Assembly (NCBI GenBank): GCA_003169895.1
Contig: PNAE01000008.1
Span: 1-64,000, forward strand
Source: Gemmatimonadota bacterium
GTDB taxonomy: Bacteria > Gemmatimonadota > Gemmatimonadetes > Gemmatimonadales > GWC2-71-9
Length of the DNA: 64,000 nt
Direction: 5' to 3'
The translations under genes and the position numbers were made by a program. Each line of letters starts with the position of its first letter. The stretch's first letter is position 1. This document shows, piece by piece, positions 45,623 through 54,632 of the stretch. The notes beneath the pieces are model-generated. The model saw only the letters and a program-made list of their open reading frames with translations. It searched no databases and was not told the DNA's origin.

Positions 45623-46630
45623 TCAATGACTGGCGCTGCCTGGCGGATTCCCGGCGCGCAGCACGCCGACCGCACCCTTGGTTGCATCCGCGAACGAATG
45701 CGAGACGAACGGATAGAGTCCCGGCTCGGCCAGCCGGGTCTCGAAGATCATGCCGCCACCTACCGGTACGCTGGCCGTCTGCACGCCGAGCTGCGGCGGT
45801 CCAGTGCCATCGACAAACACCCGCTCGAAGATCGCGCCGACGACGTGGAACGAGGACACGCGGTTCGGTCCGGCGTCGACCACATAGAACCGCAGCAGTT
45901 CACCGGGTTCCACCTGGATCGGGTGCGCGGCGTACTGCGCGTACACACCGTTGAACACGACGTAATCCGGCGACAGGTCCAGCATCCGCTGCCAGTCGAG
46001 CGAGCGGGGGGCCGTGGAGTCATGTGTCGGCGCGAGATAATACTCGCTTTGCACCAGCACGAACTCGCGGGCCGGGGGTCGAGGCGTCACCGGATCGACG
46101 ATCAGTGCGCCAAACATGCCGTTGGAGATGTGCAACGCCACAGGTGCCGTGCCGCAGTGATACATGAACACGCCCGGCACGCGCGCCACGAAGCGAAAAT
46201 GGATCGAGTCCTTCGGGTTCACGTTGACGTACGCCCGGCTCGGCGCGATTTGCGCCGCATGAAAGTCGATCGAGTGCGGGATCGGTGATCCATTGACCAG
46301 GGTGAAGTCCACCGTGTCGCCCACGGTGACACGAACCGTCGGCGCCGGCACAACACTGTCGAACGTCCACGCCTGGTACACCACGCCGGGCGCGATTACA
46401 CGGGAGATGTGAACCGTCCGCAGTCGAACGTAGTGCAAATGTGAGGTACTGCGGGCCGGGGCATCTGCCGCACGCTCGAGCGGGACCGCCGGGTTGTTGA
46501 TCGTCGCCTCGCCATGCGACATCGATGCGGGCGACTTGGCGGGTGCTGAGGGCGTTGTGGTCTTGGGTGGAGCGGTGGAGCGAGTCTGGCAGGCGGCGAG
46601 TAGAAGGAGCAGCGGAATGCGACGAACCAC
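45623..46630 (-). CDS. nirK: Copper-containing nitrite reductase
   Basis: 335 aa from GTG 46630, chosen for the GGAGG site five bases upstream and the compact lipoprotein signal (VVRRIPLLLLLAAC). Two cupredoxin domains. Type 1 and 2 copper ligands are visible: PHSIDFHAA (two His), MYHCGTAPVALHISNGM (His-Cys, His, Met) and SSFHVVG (His). Reduces nitrite to NO in the periplasm, here likely membrane tethered. It opens a nitrogen-oxide gene region but no nitrate or NO reductase is in the window. Confidence 0.9.
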   Translation of the reverse strand: MVRRIPLLLLLAACQTRSTAPPKTTTPSAPAKSPASMSHGEATINNPAVPLERAADAPARSTSHLHYVRLRTVHISRVIAPGVVYQAWTFDSVVPAPTVRVTVGDTVDFTLVNGSPIPHSIDFHAAQIAPSRAYVNVNPKDSIHFRFVARVPGVFMYHCGTAPVALHISNGMFGALIVDPVTPRPPAREFVLVQSEYYLAPTHDSTAPRSLDWQRMLDLSPDYVVFNGVYAQYAAHPIQVEPGELLRFYVVDAGPNRVSSFHVVGAIFERVFVDGTGPPQLGVQTASVPVGGGMIFETRLAEPGLYPFVSHSFADATKGAVGVLRAGNPPGSASH

Positions 46631-46789
46631 GAGTCCTCCAGAGGTGCGATGCGCAGGCGTTCCTGACCTCGAACGCCCCCGGTCTAGTACTGACACAATA
46701 GAATGATCCCTTCAAGTTAACCGCGTGGGCACCACCGAGGCGCGCACCATCGCATGATCGCGAGGAAGCGGCGACTCAGCGGGGGCGTG

Positions 46790-47338
46790 TCATCCGGCGG
46801 GCGCCTCCCGCACGATCCTCAGGCGTGCACCATCGGCGCTCGCATCGCCCCGCTCGACCCGCCATCCCTGCTGCGCGAGCAGCGCGTCGAGGATCGGCGG
46901 ATCGAACGGCAGCATCACCTCGAACGGTGTGTCATCGCGCGTAATCCGCGCCAGAATCGCCACCAGCGGTTCTGGCGGCGGCAGGTGCCGCAAGTCGATC
47001 ACTCCCGCCGGCACCAATGCGGCTGCCAGCGACCTCGCAGGGGCGGCCGGAGCCGGCGGCGACTCACTGCGCCAGAACCATGACGACCAGTCATCGTCGG
47101 CATATGACTCGGTGTGGTGCGCGAACCCGTGCTGCGACAACACGTAGAAGAGCGGAGCCGGCTCGAACGGTGTGCGCAAGTGCAACACGCCCCCGGCCGG
47201 GAGGGCGCCGGCGACGGTGAGAATGCGCGCCAGCGGTTCGCGTCCCGACCGCAGGTCGTCGCGCACATCGAGGTCGGTGAGGACCGCGGGATCGAAGTCG
47301 GGCAGGGAATCGGTGCCCGCAGTGCCAGGTTCCGTCAC
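46790..47338 (-). CDS. DUF2249 domain protein
   Basis: 182 aa from GTG 47338. Two DUF2249/SirA-like halves: DLDVRDDLRSGREPLARILTVAGALPAGGVLHLRTPFEPAPLFYVL, then VIDLRHLPPPEPLVAILARI. These TusA-fold proteins are common near denitrification and Crp/Fnr genes; molecular role unproven. Lies between nirK and the Crp/Fnr gene, same strand. Confidence 0.75.
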   Translation of the reverse strand: MTEPGTAGTDSLPDFDPAVLTDLDVRDDLRSGREPLARILTVAGALPAGGVLHLRTPFEPAPLFYVLSQHGFAHHTESYADDDWSSWFWRSESPPAPAAPARSLAAALVPAGVIDLRHLPPPEPLVAILARITRDDTPFEVMLPFDPPILDALLAQQGWRVERGDASADGARLRIVREAPAG

Positions 47339-47384
47339 ACAGTCAACTTCACCGGTCGGCGGCCGACGCGCCGTGACGGATGTC

Positions 47385-48083
47385 TCACTCGCCGCCCCCG
47401 CGCGCCCACGCGCGCAGGCGCTCCGCCGGTGCCAGCAGCAAGCGCATTCCCGTCTGCTTCCTGATCAATCCGCGCACCTTCAGCTGCTTCATCGCGCGCG
47501 ATACCGATTCCCGGGCCGTGCCGATCTCCGCGGCCAGCTCCTCCTGGGTTCGCTCGAGATCCAGCGCCACGCCGTCGCCTTCCGGTTGCCCACGGCGCTC
47601 GGCGTGGTCGGCCAGCAGCATCGCGAGCCGCGCGGCGACGTCGCGAAAGGCGAGCGTCTCCACCAGCTGCACCATGTGCCGCAGCCGGACGCCCAGCGCA
47701 CGCACGACACTGGCGGCGACGTCGGGATCGGTGCGGAATGCGTGCTCGAATTCCCCGCGCGGCAGGAACATGAGCCGGCTGGGTGCGGTCGTCACCGCAG
47801 TCGCGGGGTACGGCCCGCCGTCGAAGAGTGGCAACTCCGCGACTGGCCTGCCGGGACCTTCCACGGCGAGCGTCTGCTCCCGGCCGTCGGGCGACGTCCG
47901 GTAGATGCGGACGCGACCCTCGAGCACGACGTACAGTCCGGTGCACCGCTCGCCGGCGTGGAACAGCATGAATCCCGCGCCCACGGCGCGCGGGACGCAA
48001 CGAGACGCCAGCCGCTCCAGCACGGCGTCGCCGAGGCCGTCGAAGATTGGCACGTTGCGGAGCAAAGCGGCGAGGGCACTCAT
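47385..48083 (-). CDS. Crp/Fnr-family transcription regulator
   Basis: 232 aa from ATG 48083 (a TTG at 48119 would add 12 atypical residues). A cyclic-nucleotide-binding-type barrel (residues 10-120) and C-terminal winged helix with EELAAEIGTARESVSRAMKQLKVRGLI. The recognition helix has the E-x2-SR residues that read TGTGA/TTGAT half-sites. It lacks the N-terminal cysteine cluster of Fnr, so it resembles Dnr/NnrR-type NO regulators or Crp. A palindrome lies just upstream. Confidence 0.88.
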   Translation of the reverse strand: MSALAALLRNVPIFDGLGDAVLERLASRCVPRAVGAGFMLFHAGERCTGLYVVLEGRVRIYRTSPDGREQTLAVEGPGRPVAELPLFDGGPYPATAVTTAPSRLMFLPRGEFEHAFRTDPDVAASVVRALGVRLRHMVQLVETLAFRDVAARLAMLLADHAERRGQPEGDGVALDLERTQEELAAEIGTARESVSRAMKQLKVRGLIRKQTGMRLLLAPAERLRAWARGGGE

Positions 48084-48111
48084 GCAGCCAATCAAGCGCC
48101 GGAGGAGCCGG

Positions 48112-48127
48112 CGTGACAAGCGTCACA
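48112..48127. promoter_or_regulatory. Crp/Fnr-type palindrome between regulator and cupin genes
   Basis: CGTGACAAGCGTCACA, one mismatch from TGTGA-N6-TCACA. It is 29 nt from the regulator ATG and 56 nt from the cupin ATG, so could serve both divergent genes. Nearly the same core (TGACAAnCGTCAC) is found before nosZ. Confidence 0.7.
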
Positions 48128-48182
48128 GCGAGGGAGCGATCCCCAGCGGCATCATCCCCTGGTCCCGATTCGAGGAATGCCC

Positions 48183-48506
48183 ATGCCGTCACCTTCTTCT
48201 CCGCCCGAAGCTCCGATCATGGGCCGTCCAGCCGTCTCCGACGTCGAGCACGGGTTGCATGGCCGTCATTTCACCGTTCGCTTCGAGCCTGGTCAACGGC
48301 TACCGCCGCACCGCAACCCGGCGCGGGTCGTGATCACCGCGGTGGAAGGCGGCGGCGACATCACGATCGCCGGGCACGGCATGCGATGCCTGCCCCGCGG
48401 CACCGTGGTGCAGCTCGATCCGGATGTCGAGCACTCGGTCGTCGCCGGGGAACACGGCCTCGAACTGCTGGTGCAGCTGATCGCCAACTGCTGCGAGCAT
48501 TGCTGA
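48183..48506 (+). CDS. Small cupin protein
   Basis: 107 aa from ATG 48183, with GAGG eight bases upstream. A cupin barrel: FTVRFEPGQRLPPHRNPARVVITAVEGGGDITIAGH, LPRGTVVQLDPDVEHSVVAGEHGLELLVQLI. His of PPHRNP and EHS are in metal-ligand positions. Ends in a CCEHC cluster that could bind metal. Overlaps the next gene. Role unknown; divergent from the Crp/Fnr gene. Confidence 0.75.
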   Translation: MPSPSSPPEAPIMGRPAVSDVEHGLHGRHFTVRFEPGQRLPPHRNPARVVITAVEGGGDITIAGHGMRCLPRGTVVQLDPDVEHSVVAGEHGLELLVQLIANCCEHC

Positions 48507-48979
48507 TGGAACGCTACGTCCTGCGCTTCCTGCGCGCCTCGCTCGCGTGGCTTGTGGCCGGTGTCACGCTCGGTGTCGCGATGGCGGTCCACCCGGCCTG
48601 GGCGATCTATCGCACCGCGCACCTGCACATGCTCCTGCTGGGATTCGTCGTGATGATGATCGCCGGCGTGGCGTACCACGTGATGCCGCGCTTCGCCGCG
48701 ACACCGTTGCACAGTCCGCGGGTCGCGTCGTGGCACTTCGTCGCCGCGAATGTCGGCCTGGCGCTGCTCGCGTCGGGGTTCATCGTCCGATTCCACGCCG
48801 CGACCGCCGGCGCCTGGCTCCTTGGTATCGGCGGCACACTGAGCGCCGCCGGTGCCTATGCGCTGGTGTGGAACCTCTGGCGCACGCTCGACCACGCCGC
48901 GGTCCCGCCCACGCAGCTGGTGCGGCCGGTGCGGCCGGTGCGGCCGCTTCGGGTAGCGGACCAGGCGGCGGCGCGGTGA
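48506..48979 (+). CDS. Four-helix membrane protein related to heme-copper oxidase subunit I / NnrS type
   Basis: 157 aa from ATG 48506, overlapping the cupin stop. Four membrane segments with histidines placed as in the first helices of oxidase/NO-reductase subunit I: HLHMLLLGFVVMMIAGVAYHVMPRF. Much shorter than a catalytic subunit, so not an oxidase by itself; it might bind heme or copper. The C-terminus has a VRPVRPVRP repeat. Located between the NO-type regulator and nosZ. Confidence 0.65.
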   Translation: MERYVLRFLRASLAWLVAGVTLGVAMAVHPAWAIYRTAHLHMLLLGFVVMMIAGVAYHVMPRFAATPLHSPRVASWHFVAANVGLALLASGFIVRFHAATAGAWLLGIGGTLSAAGAYALVWNLWRTLDHAAVPPTQLVRPVRPVRPLRVADQAAAR

Positions 48980-49027
48980 CGTGGCGCGCACGCGGTCGAC
49001 CAGAGATGAAGACCGCGTCATCCTGCA

Positions 49028-49103
49028 TTCAAGCTGGATTCATGAATATCGCGCAAACTTCGGTCGTGCTCCAATGGAGTCAGCGCCTGTGACAATCGTC
49101 ACG
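49028..49103 (+). promoter_or_regulatory. nosZ upstream region: Crp/Fnr palindrome and TTCA repeats
   Basis: TGTGACAATCGTCACG (49088-49103) matches TGTGA-N6-TCACA with one mismatch and shares its core with the site at 48112. TTCAAGCTGGA and TTCATGAATAT (49028-49049) form a weaker 11-bp-spaced pair like those near the cytochrome genes. No gene between 48980 and 49229. Confidence 0.6.
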
Positions 49104-49229
49104 GTGCCCGGCCGCTGAAGCAGTGAGAATAATGGTGTGCCCCCGCGACGGCGGTGCGGCACGGTGCGCGGCGGAACCGGTTGCCGCGCGTAGACTGGCC
49201 CCGCAAGGGCCCAATTGCACGAGGCTGGC

Positions 49230-51257
49230 ATGTCGCATCGAATCAGTGGTCGGATCGCAATCGTGGCTGCCGCGGTATTGGCCGGTGCGTGCGGGACACC
49301 GCAGCCGCAGGCTCTCGTAACCGGGGACGCGGCGCAGAAGGTCTACGTCGCCCCAGGCCACTATGACGAGTTCTACGCCTTCCTCTCCGGCGGATACAGC
49401 GGCAACGTGTCGGTGTACGGTCTGCCGTCGGGACGGATGCTCAAGATCATCCCGGTGTTCTCCCAGTTTCCCGAGAACGGCTACGGCTACACCCAGGAAA
49501 CCAAGGCGATGCTGCAGACCACCTTCGGCGAAGTGCCCTGGGACGACACCCACCACGCCGAACTGTCGCAGACCAACGGTGTTCCGGACGGGCGCTGGCT
49601 GTTCATCAACGGCAACAATACGCCGCGGATTGCCCGGATCGACCTGACACGCTTCGAGACCGACGAGATCATCCAGATTCCGAACTCCGCCGGCGGGCAC
49701 GCCGCGCCGTTTACCACGGGCAACTCCGAGTACGTCGTCTCGGCGACGCGCTTCTCGGTGCCGATTCCCAACGGCGACGTACCGATCGAGGACTTCAAGA
49801 CCCGCTTCAAGGGAACCATCTCGTTCATCCGGGCCGACCAGCCCGGCAAGATGGACATCGCGTTCCAGATTCTCATGCCGGGATACGACTACGATCTCGG
49901 CCACGCCGGCAAGGGGCCGTCGGACGGCTGGTTCTTCTTCAGCAGCTACGACACCGAGCAGGCGTACTCCAAGCTCGAGATGAATGCGTCGAAAAATGAC
50001 AAGGATTTCATCGCGGCGGTACACTGGAAGCTTGCCGAACAGTGCGTCAAGGACGGCAAGGCCAAGCCAATGCCGTCAGCCTACGTCCACAACTACGTCG
50101 ATGAGAAGACGCGCATCGCCGTCAGCGAACGGAAGACGAGCGTACTGGTGCTCGAGCCGTCGGCATGCCCCGGGGTGGTGTACTTCCTGCCGACGCCCAA
50201 GTCGCCGCACGGCGTGGATGTCGATCCCACCGGGGAATACATCGTCGCGGGCGGTAAGCTGGCCACGGTGATCCCGGTGCACTCGTTCTCCAAGCTGCAG
50301 AAGGCGATCGCCGACAAGGCGTTCGACGGCGACCTGGCGGGCATTCCCATCCTCAAGTACGAATCGGTACTGGCCGGGGAGGTGCAGAAGCCGGGGCTGG
50401 GGCCGCTGCACACCGAGTTCGACGGCAAGGGCTACGCGTACACCTCGATGTTCATCTCCTCGGAAGTGGTGAAGTGGAAGCTCGGGACGTGGGAAGTGGT
50501 CGATCGCATCCCGGTGTACTACTCCATCGGTCACCTGATGATTCCCGGCGGCGATTCGAAGCAGCCGTGGGGCAAGTACCTGCTGGCGATGGACAAGATC
50601 ACCAAGGACCGCTACCTGCCGACCGGGCCCGAGCTGGCGCAATCGGCGCAGCTGATCGACATCACCGGCGGGAAGATGAAGTTGCTGCTCGACTTCCCCA
50701 CCACCGGTGAGCCGCATTATGCGCAGGCGCTGCCGGCGGCGATGATCAAGGAGAAGCAGGTCAAGTTCTTCTCGCTCGCGAACAATGCCAATCCCTACGT
50801 CACGCGTTCGGAGGCCGACGGCGGCATCGAGCGGAAAGGCAGGGCCATCCACGTCAAGATGATCGCCATCCGCAGCCACTTCGCGCCCGACAACCTCGAG
50901 GGCGTGCAGCTCGGCGACACGGTCTACTTCCACGTCACCAACATCGAGCAGGATTGGGATATTGTGCACGGATTCGCGCTGCTCGGCATGAACACGGCGA
51001 ACTTGATCCTCCTGCCGGGAGACACGCGCACGCTGAGGTGGGTGCCGCAGGCGGTGGGCGTGTACCCGTTCTACTGCACGGATTTCTGCAGCGCGTTGCA
51101 CCAGGAAATGCAGGGATACATCCGGGTGAGCCCGCTGGGGAGCAATGTGGCGCTACGGGCCAACATTTCGCCGCGCGCCGCGACGCAGGAAGCCCGCAAG
51201 GTCGGGTTGCTGTCGCCCGCGTCCGGCGACCACATGCAGCACGCCGGGAATCAGTGA
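49230..51257 (+). CDS. nosZ: Nitrous-oxide reductase, clade II type, lipoprotein signal
   Basis: 675 aa from ATG 49230, with GAGG upstream. The signal is Sec-type ending VLAGAC with Cys21, a lipobox, instead of the twin-arginine signal of clade I. CuZ-site His108/His109 are in WDDTHHAEL, and further His motifs include KSPHGVDVDPTG and HTEFDGKGYAYT. The CuA site in the C-terminal cupredoxin domain is FYCTDFCSALHQEMQGY (Cys616, Cys620, His624, Met627). Reduces N2O to N2. Being lipidated would tether the enzyme. First gene of a nosZ-x-nosD-nosF-nosY unit. Confidence 0.96.
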   Translation: MSHRISGRIAIVAAAVLAGACGTPQPQALVTGDAAQKVYVAPGHYDEFYAFLSGGYSGNVSVYGLPSGRMLKIIPVFSQFPENGYGYTQETKAMLQTTFGEVPWDDTHHAELSQTNGVPDGRWLFINGNNTPRIARIDLTRFETDEIIQIPNSAGGHAAPFTTGNSEYVVSATRFSVPIPNGDVPIEDFKTRFKGTISFIRADQPGKMDIAFQILMPGYDYDLGHAGKGPSDGWFFFSSYDTEQAYSKLEMNASKNDKDFIAAVHWKLAEQCVKDGKAKPMPSAYVHNYVDEKTRIAVSERKTSVLVLEPSACPGVVYFLPTPKSPHGVDVDPTGEYIVAGGKLATVIPVHSFSKLQKAIADKAFDGDLAGIPILKYESVLAGEVQKPGLGPLHTEFDGKGYAYTSMFISSEVVKWKLGTWEVVDRIPVYYSIGHLMIPGGDSKQPWGKYLLAMDKITKDRYLPTGPELAQSAQLIDITGGKMKLLLDFPTTGEPHYAQALPAAMIKEKQVKFFSLANNANPYVTRSEADGGIERKGRAIHVKMIAIRSHFAPDNLEGVQLGDTVYFHVTNIEQDWDIVHGFALLGMNTANLILLPGDTRTLRWVPQAVGVYPFYCTDFCSALHQEMQGYIRVSPLGSNVALRANISPRAATQEARKVGLLSPASGDHMQHAGNQ

Positions 51258-51259
51258 CC

Positions 51260-51886
51260 ATGTTGCGCCGACGCCTGCTGATGATCGCCGCCGCGGCGCT
51301 GGTGGTCGGCGCGCTCGCGCTGCCGCTGTGGGAGATACGACTGGTCGCACCCCAGTATCCCGAGGGCCTGGGGTTCCGGATCCACGCGAGCAACGTGGTC
51401 GGCATCAAGCCGAACGACCTGCAGAGCATCAACGGCCTCAACCATTACATCGGCATGAAGCCAATCCATGCCGACTTGATCCCTGAGCTGCGGTGGATAC
51501 CGTGGATCGTCATCGGGCTGGCGCTGGCCGGATTGGCGGCCGCGTGGCGGGCATCGCGCGGAGCCGTGGGCGCGTGGCTGGCCGCCGTCGTTGTCCTCGG
51601 CACGGCAGGTCTCTGGGACTTCCGAAGCTGGGAATACGACTACGGGCACAATCTCGACATGGAGAACGCCATCATCGTCGTGCCCGGAATGAGCTATCAG
51701 CCCCCGCTGCTCGGCAGCAAGCAGTTGCTGAATTTTACCGCGACCTCCTTGCCGGCATCGGGCGCCTTCGCGCTCGGTGCGGCGTTCCTGCTGGGCGTGG
51801 GCGCACTGGTGATGCCGGGCGGCCCGGGTTCGCGGAAGGCCCGGCGGACGAGGTTGCACCCGGCGTTGGCCCAGGGACCCGCCTGA
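51260..51886 (+). CDS. Membrane protein in nos cluster (NosB-like position)
   Basis: 208 aa from ATG 51260, three bases after the nosZ stop. Membrane segments at about residues 5-22, 75-95, 103-122 and 175-195; between them a periplasmic region with VVGIKPNDLQSINGLNHYIGMKPI and DYGHNLDMENAIIVVPGMSYQPPLLGSKQLLNF. Clade II nos clusters usually have a membrane protein directly after nosZ; position and topology match, but I cannot confirm homology to NosB. Probably supports electron supply or copper-site maturation. Confidence 0.7.
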   Translation: MLRRRLLMIAAAALVVGALALPLWEIRLVAPQYPEGLGFRIHASNVVGIKPNDLQSINGLNHYIGMKPIHADLIPELRWIPWIVIGLALAGLAAAWRASRGAVGAWLAAVVVLGTAGLWDFRSWEYDYGHNLDMENAIIVVPGMSYQPPLLGSKQLLNFTATSLPASGAFALGAAFLLGVGALVMPGGPGSRKARRTRLHPALAQGPA

Positions 51887-51887
51887 C

Positions 51888-53111
51888 GTGATCATCGGCG
51901 CATTGGTGTTCGCGATCCAGACCGGTCTGCTGATCGTCTCCCCACAAGGCCCGATTCGCACGGTGAGCGCGGCGGTCGCTGCGGCGCGTCCGGGTGACAC
52001 CATCCGCGTGCGGACCGGGACGTACCGCGAGCCCACGATCACGATTGATCGTCCGCTGACCATCATCGGCGATTCCGGAGCGGTGCTGGATGGCCAAGGC
52101 CGCCACGCCATCCTGATCGTGCATGCCGATCACGTCACCGTGCGTGGCCTCGACTTCATCGATACCGGCATGGCATACACGGAAGATCGGGCGGCACTGC
52201 GAGTGGCCGACGCGCGCGACTGCCGCGTCGAGCACAACCGCTTCGAGCGGACCTTCTTCGCCATCTATCTCGCCGCTGCCACCGATTGCGTGATTGCCGA
52301 CAACGTCATCACCGGTCGTCCGGGGCGCGAGGCTGCCACGGGCAACGGCATTCACATGTGGTCGTCGCGCAACATCCTCGTCGCCGGCAACCGGATCAGC
52401 GGGCATCGCGACGGCATCTATCTGGAGTTCACCCGACATGCCGACGTGCGCGGCAACGTGAGTGAGGGGAACGTCCGCTACGGCATGCACTTCATGTACT
52501 CCGACTCGTCGAACTATGCCGGCAACACCTTCCGAGCCAACGGCAGTGGTGTCGCGGTGATGTATACCAGGGTCGTGCGCATGACCGGCAACGTGTTCAC
52601 GTCGAATCATGGCGCGGTGTCGTACGGCCTGCTGTTCAAGGAGATCCAGGACCCGTACCTCGATGGAAACCTGTTTTCCGGCAACACTGTGGGCCTGCTG
52701 GCCGACGGCGCTGATCGCCTGATCGCGGTGCATAACCGCTTTGAGGACAATGGATGGGCGTTGCGGCTGTTCGGCAGCACGGTTGATGGCCGCTTCGAAG
52801 CCAACACCTTCCGGCGCAACTCGTTCGATGTTGCCGTGAACGGCAACGGCACCAGCACGGTATTCAATGGCAACTGGTGGGACGGATACCATGGTTGGGA
52901 TCTCAACCACGACGGCATCGGTGACGTGCCGTATCGTCCGATGCGCCTCTTCGCGATGCTGATCGAGCAGGCGCCGCCGGCGCTGCTGCTGCAGCGGTCG
53001 CTCTTCGTGAAGGTCCTCGACGCCGCGGAACGGGTGCTCCCGGTGCTCACCCCGACACTGGTGATCGACGAGCACCCCCTGATGCGCGCGCCGGTTGGAG
53101 CCGCTCGATGA
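51888..53111 (+). CDS. nosD: NosD, periplasmic copper-site maturation protein
   Basis: 407 aa from GTG 51888, one base after the preceding stop. Right-handed parallel beta-helix of CASH/NosD type with repeated short rungs (VEHNRFERTFFAIYLAAATDCVIADNVI, NYAGNTFRANGSGVAVMYTRVVRMTGNVF, VFNGNWWDGYHGWDLNHDGIGDVPYRP). NosD is required for CuZ assembly of NosZ with NosF and NosY. Short N-terminal signal. Overlaps nosF by four bases. Confidence 0.94.
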   Translation: MIIGALVFAIQTGLLIVSPQGPIRTVSAAVAAARPGDTIRVRTGTYREPTITIDRPLTIIGDSGAVLDGQGRHAILIVHADHVTVRGLDFIDTGMAYTEDRAALRVADARDCRVEHNRFERTFFAIYLAAATDCVIADNVITGRPGREAATGNGIHMWSSRNILVAGNRISGHRDGIYLEFTRHADVRGNVSEGNVRYGMHFMYSDSSNYAGNTFRANGSGVAVMYTRVVRMTGNVFTSNHGAVSYGLLFKEIQDPYLDGNLFSGNTVGLLADGADRLIAVHNRFEDNGWALRLFGSTVDGRFEANTFRRNSFDVAVNGNGTSTVFNGNWWDGYHGWDLNHDGIGDVPYRPMRLFAMLIEQAPPALLLQRSLFVKVLDAAERVLPVLTPTLVIDEHPLMRAPVGAAR

Positions 53112-53830
53112 TCGCGATGCGTTCGATTGTCAAGCGATTCGGGCGGCAAGCCGTGCTGCGCGATATCGACGCCGACGTGCGTTCGGCGCGAGTGACGGCA
53201 TTGGTCGGGCCGAACGGCGCGGGGAAGACAACGTTGCTGAAGCTGTTGCTGGGACTCGCGCGGCCCGACGGCGGAACGATCGCAGTCGCCGGTCGGGTGC
53301 TCGACGGGTCGCCGGATTATCGCGTCGCGATCGGATACATGCCGCAGATCGCGCGATTCCCGGCGCACGTGAGCGGACGGGAGTTGCTCACCACGCTGGC
53401 GTCGTTGCGGCCGGGCGCACGGACACCCGACCTCACGCTGTCCGAGGCATTCGAGCTGGGCGGGGCGTTCGATCGCCCCCTGGGCACGCTGTCGGGCGGC
53501 ACGCGGCAGAAGGTGAACGCGGTGCTGGCGTTCGCGTTCAAGCCGCAACTGTTGATTCTCGATGAGCCGACTGCCGGGCTCGATCCGCTGGCCAGTCGCG
53601 TCCTCAAGGACCGCATTCTGGCCGAGCGTGCGACCGGAGGAACGATCCTGATCACCTCGCACGTGCTGCCGGAACTTGAAGAGCTTGCTGATGATGTGCT
53701 GTTCCTGGCCGATGGATCGGTCAAGTGGCAGGGTCCGGCACGTGAGCTAAAAATGAGCACCGGCCAGGGCACGCTGGAGCGTGCCGTGGCGCAATTGCTC
53801 GCGGGGCGAGCGATGCTGGCGGTGGCATGA
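53108..53830 (+). CDS. nosF: NosF, ABC transporter ATPase
   Basis: 240 aa from ATG 53108. Walker A GPNGAGKTTLLKLLLG, signature LSGGTRQKVNAVLAF, Walker B LLILDEPTAGLDP, H-loop ITSHVLPELEEL. Energises the NosDFY system for NosZ copper-site maturation at the inner membrane. Overlaps nosY by four bases. Confidence 0.95.
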   Translation: MIAMRSIVKRFGRQAVLRDIDADVRSARVTALVGPNGAGKTTLLKLLLGLARPDGGTIAVAGRVLDGSPDYRVAIGYMPQIARFPAHVSGRELLTTLASLRPGARTPDLTLSEAFELGGAFDRPLGTLSGGTRQKVNAVLAFAFKPQLLILDEPTAGLDPLASRVLKDRILAERATGGTILITSHVLPELEELADDVLFLADGSVKWQGPARELKMSTGQGTLERAVAQLLAGRAMLAVA

Positions 53831-54618
53831 CCGAGGTCCTCTGCCTGCTGCGGCCGGCCTGGCGCGAGGCGCTGCGTGGCCGCTGGCTCATCGGGCTTGC
53901 GATTGCACTGGCCGGCGCCGGCGAGATGCTGATCCGGTTTGGCGGCGGGGGCGCCACCACGATCGTCTCGCTGCTCGACGTGGTGCTGATCGTGACGCCA
54001 CTCGCGGCGCTCGTCGTCGGCACCATGCAGGTGCACAATGCGCGCGAGATTACCGAACTCTTCCTGGCGCAGCCGATTGCGCGGCGCCGCCTCTTCATTG
54101 GTCTCTACCTCGGCACGGCCCTCCCGCTTGCGGCGGCGCTGACGATCGGATTGCTGGCCCCATTTGCGTGGCACGGCCTGCTCTTCTCGCCACTCGCCGC
54201 GTCGCTGTTGCGTCTCGGCGCTGCGACGGCGGCTCTCACGATGATCGGGTCGGCGGTGGCATTCGTCGTGGCGCTCAAGGCGGACGATCGGGTACGCGCC
54301 CTGGGGTTCGCGCTGGGCGGCTGGCTGATCGGTGCGGTGCTGTGGGACGGCGTGATTCTGTTGCTGGCGCTGCTCTTTGGCGATCGTCCGGTCGAGATTC
54401 CGCTCCTGGTGGCGCTCGCGTTCAACCCGATCGACCTGGCGCGCGTGCTGCTCCTGCTCGGCACCGATGCCGCGGCACTGTTCGGTTACACCGGTGCGGT
54501 TGTCCAGCACACCATGGGCACGGCGGCCGGTCACGCGCTGCTGATCACTGCGCTGGCGCTGTGGCTGGCGTTGCCGCTCTGGTTCGCGGCAAGAACCTTC
54601 GACCACAAAGACTTCTGA
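53827..54618 (+). CDS. nosY: NosY, ABC transporter permease
   Basis: 263 aa from ATG 53827. Six hydrophobic segments; typical NosY sequences include VHNAREITELFLAQPIARRRLFIGLYLG and ALAFNPIDLARVLLLLG. Membrane partner of NosF and NosD. The next gene begins 14 nt later. Confidence 0.93.
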   Translation: MTEVLCLLRPAWREALRGRWLIGLAIALAGAGEMLIRFGGGGATTIVSLLDVVLIVTPLAALVVGTMQVHNAREITELFLAQPIARRRLFIGLYLGTALPLAAALTIGLLAPFAWHGLLFSPLAASLLRLGAATAALTMIGSAVAFVVALKADDRVRALGFALGGWLIGAVLWDGVILLLALLFGDRPVEIPLLVALAFNPIDLARVLLLLGTDAAALFGYTGAVVQHTMGTAAGHALLITALALWLALPLWFAARTFDHKDF

Positions 54619-54632
54619 AAGAGCCCAACATC

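Noticed and set aside
46705-46725. Fnr-like site upstream of nirK (TTGA ... ATCA on the minus strand)
   Set aside because: Half-sites are five bases apart instead of six and the second half is imperfect.
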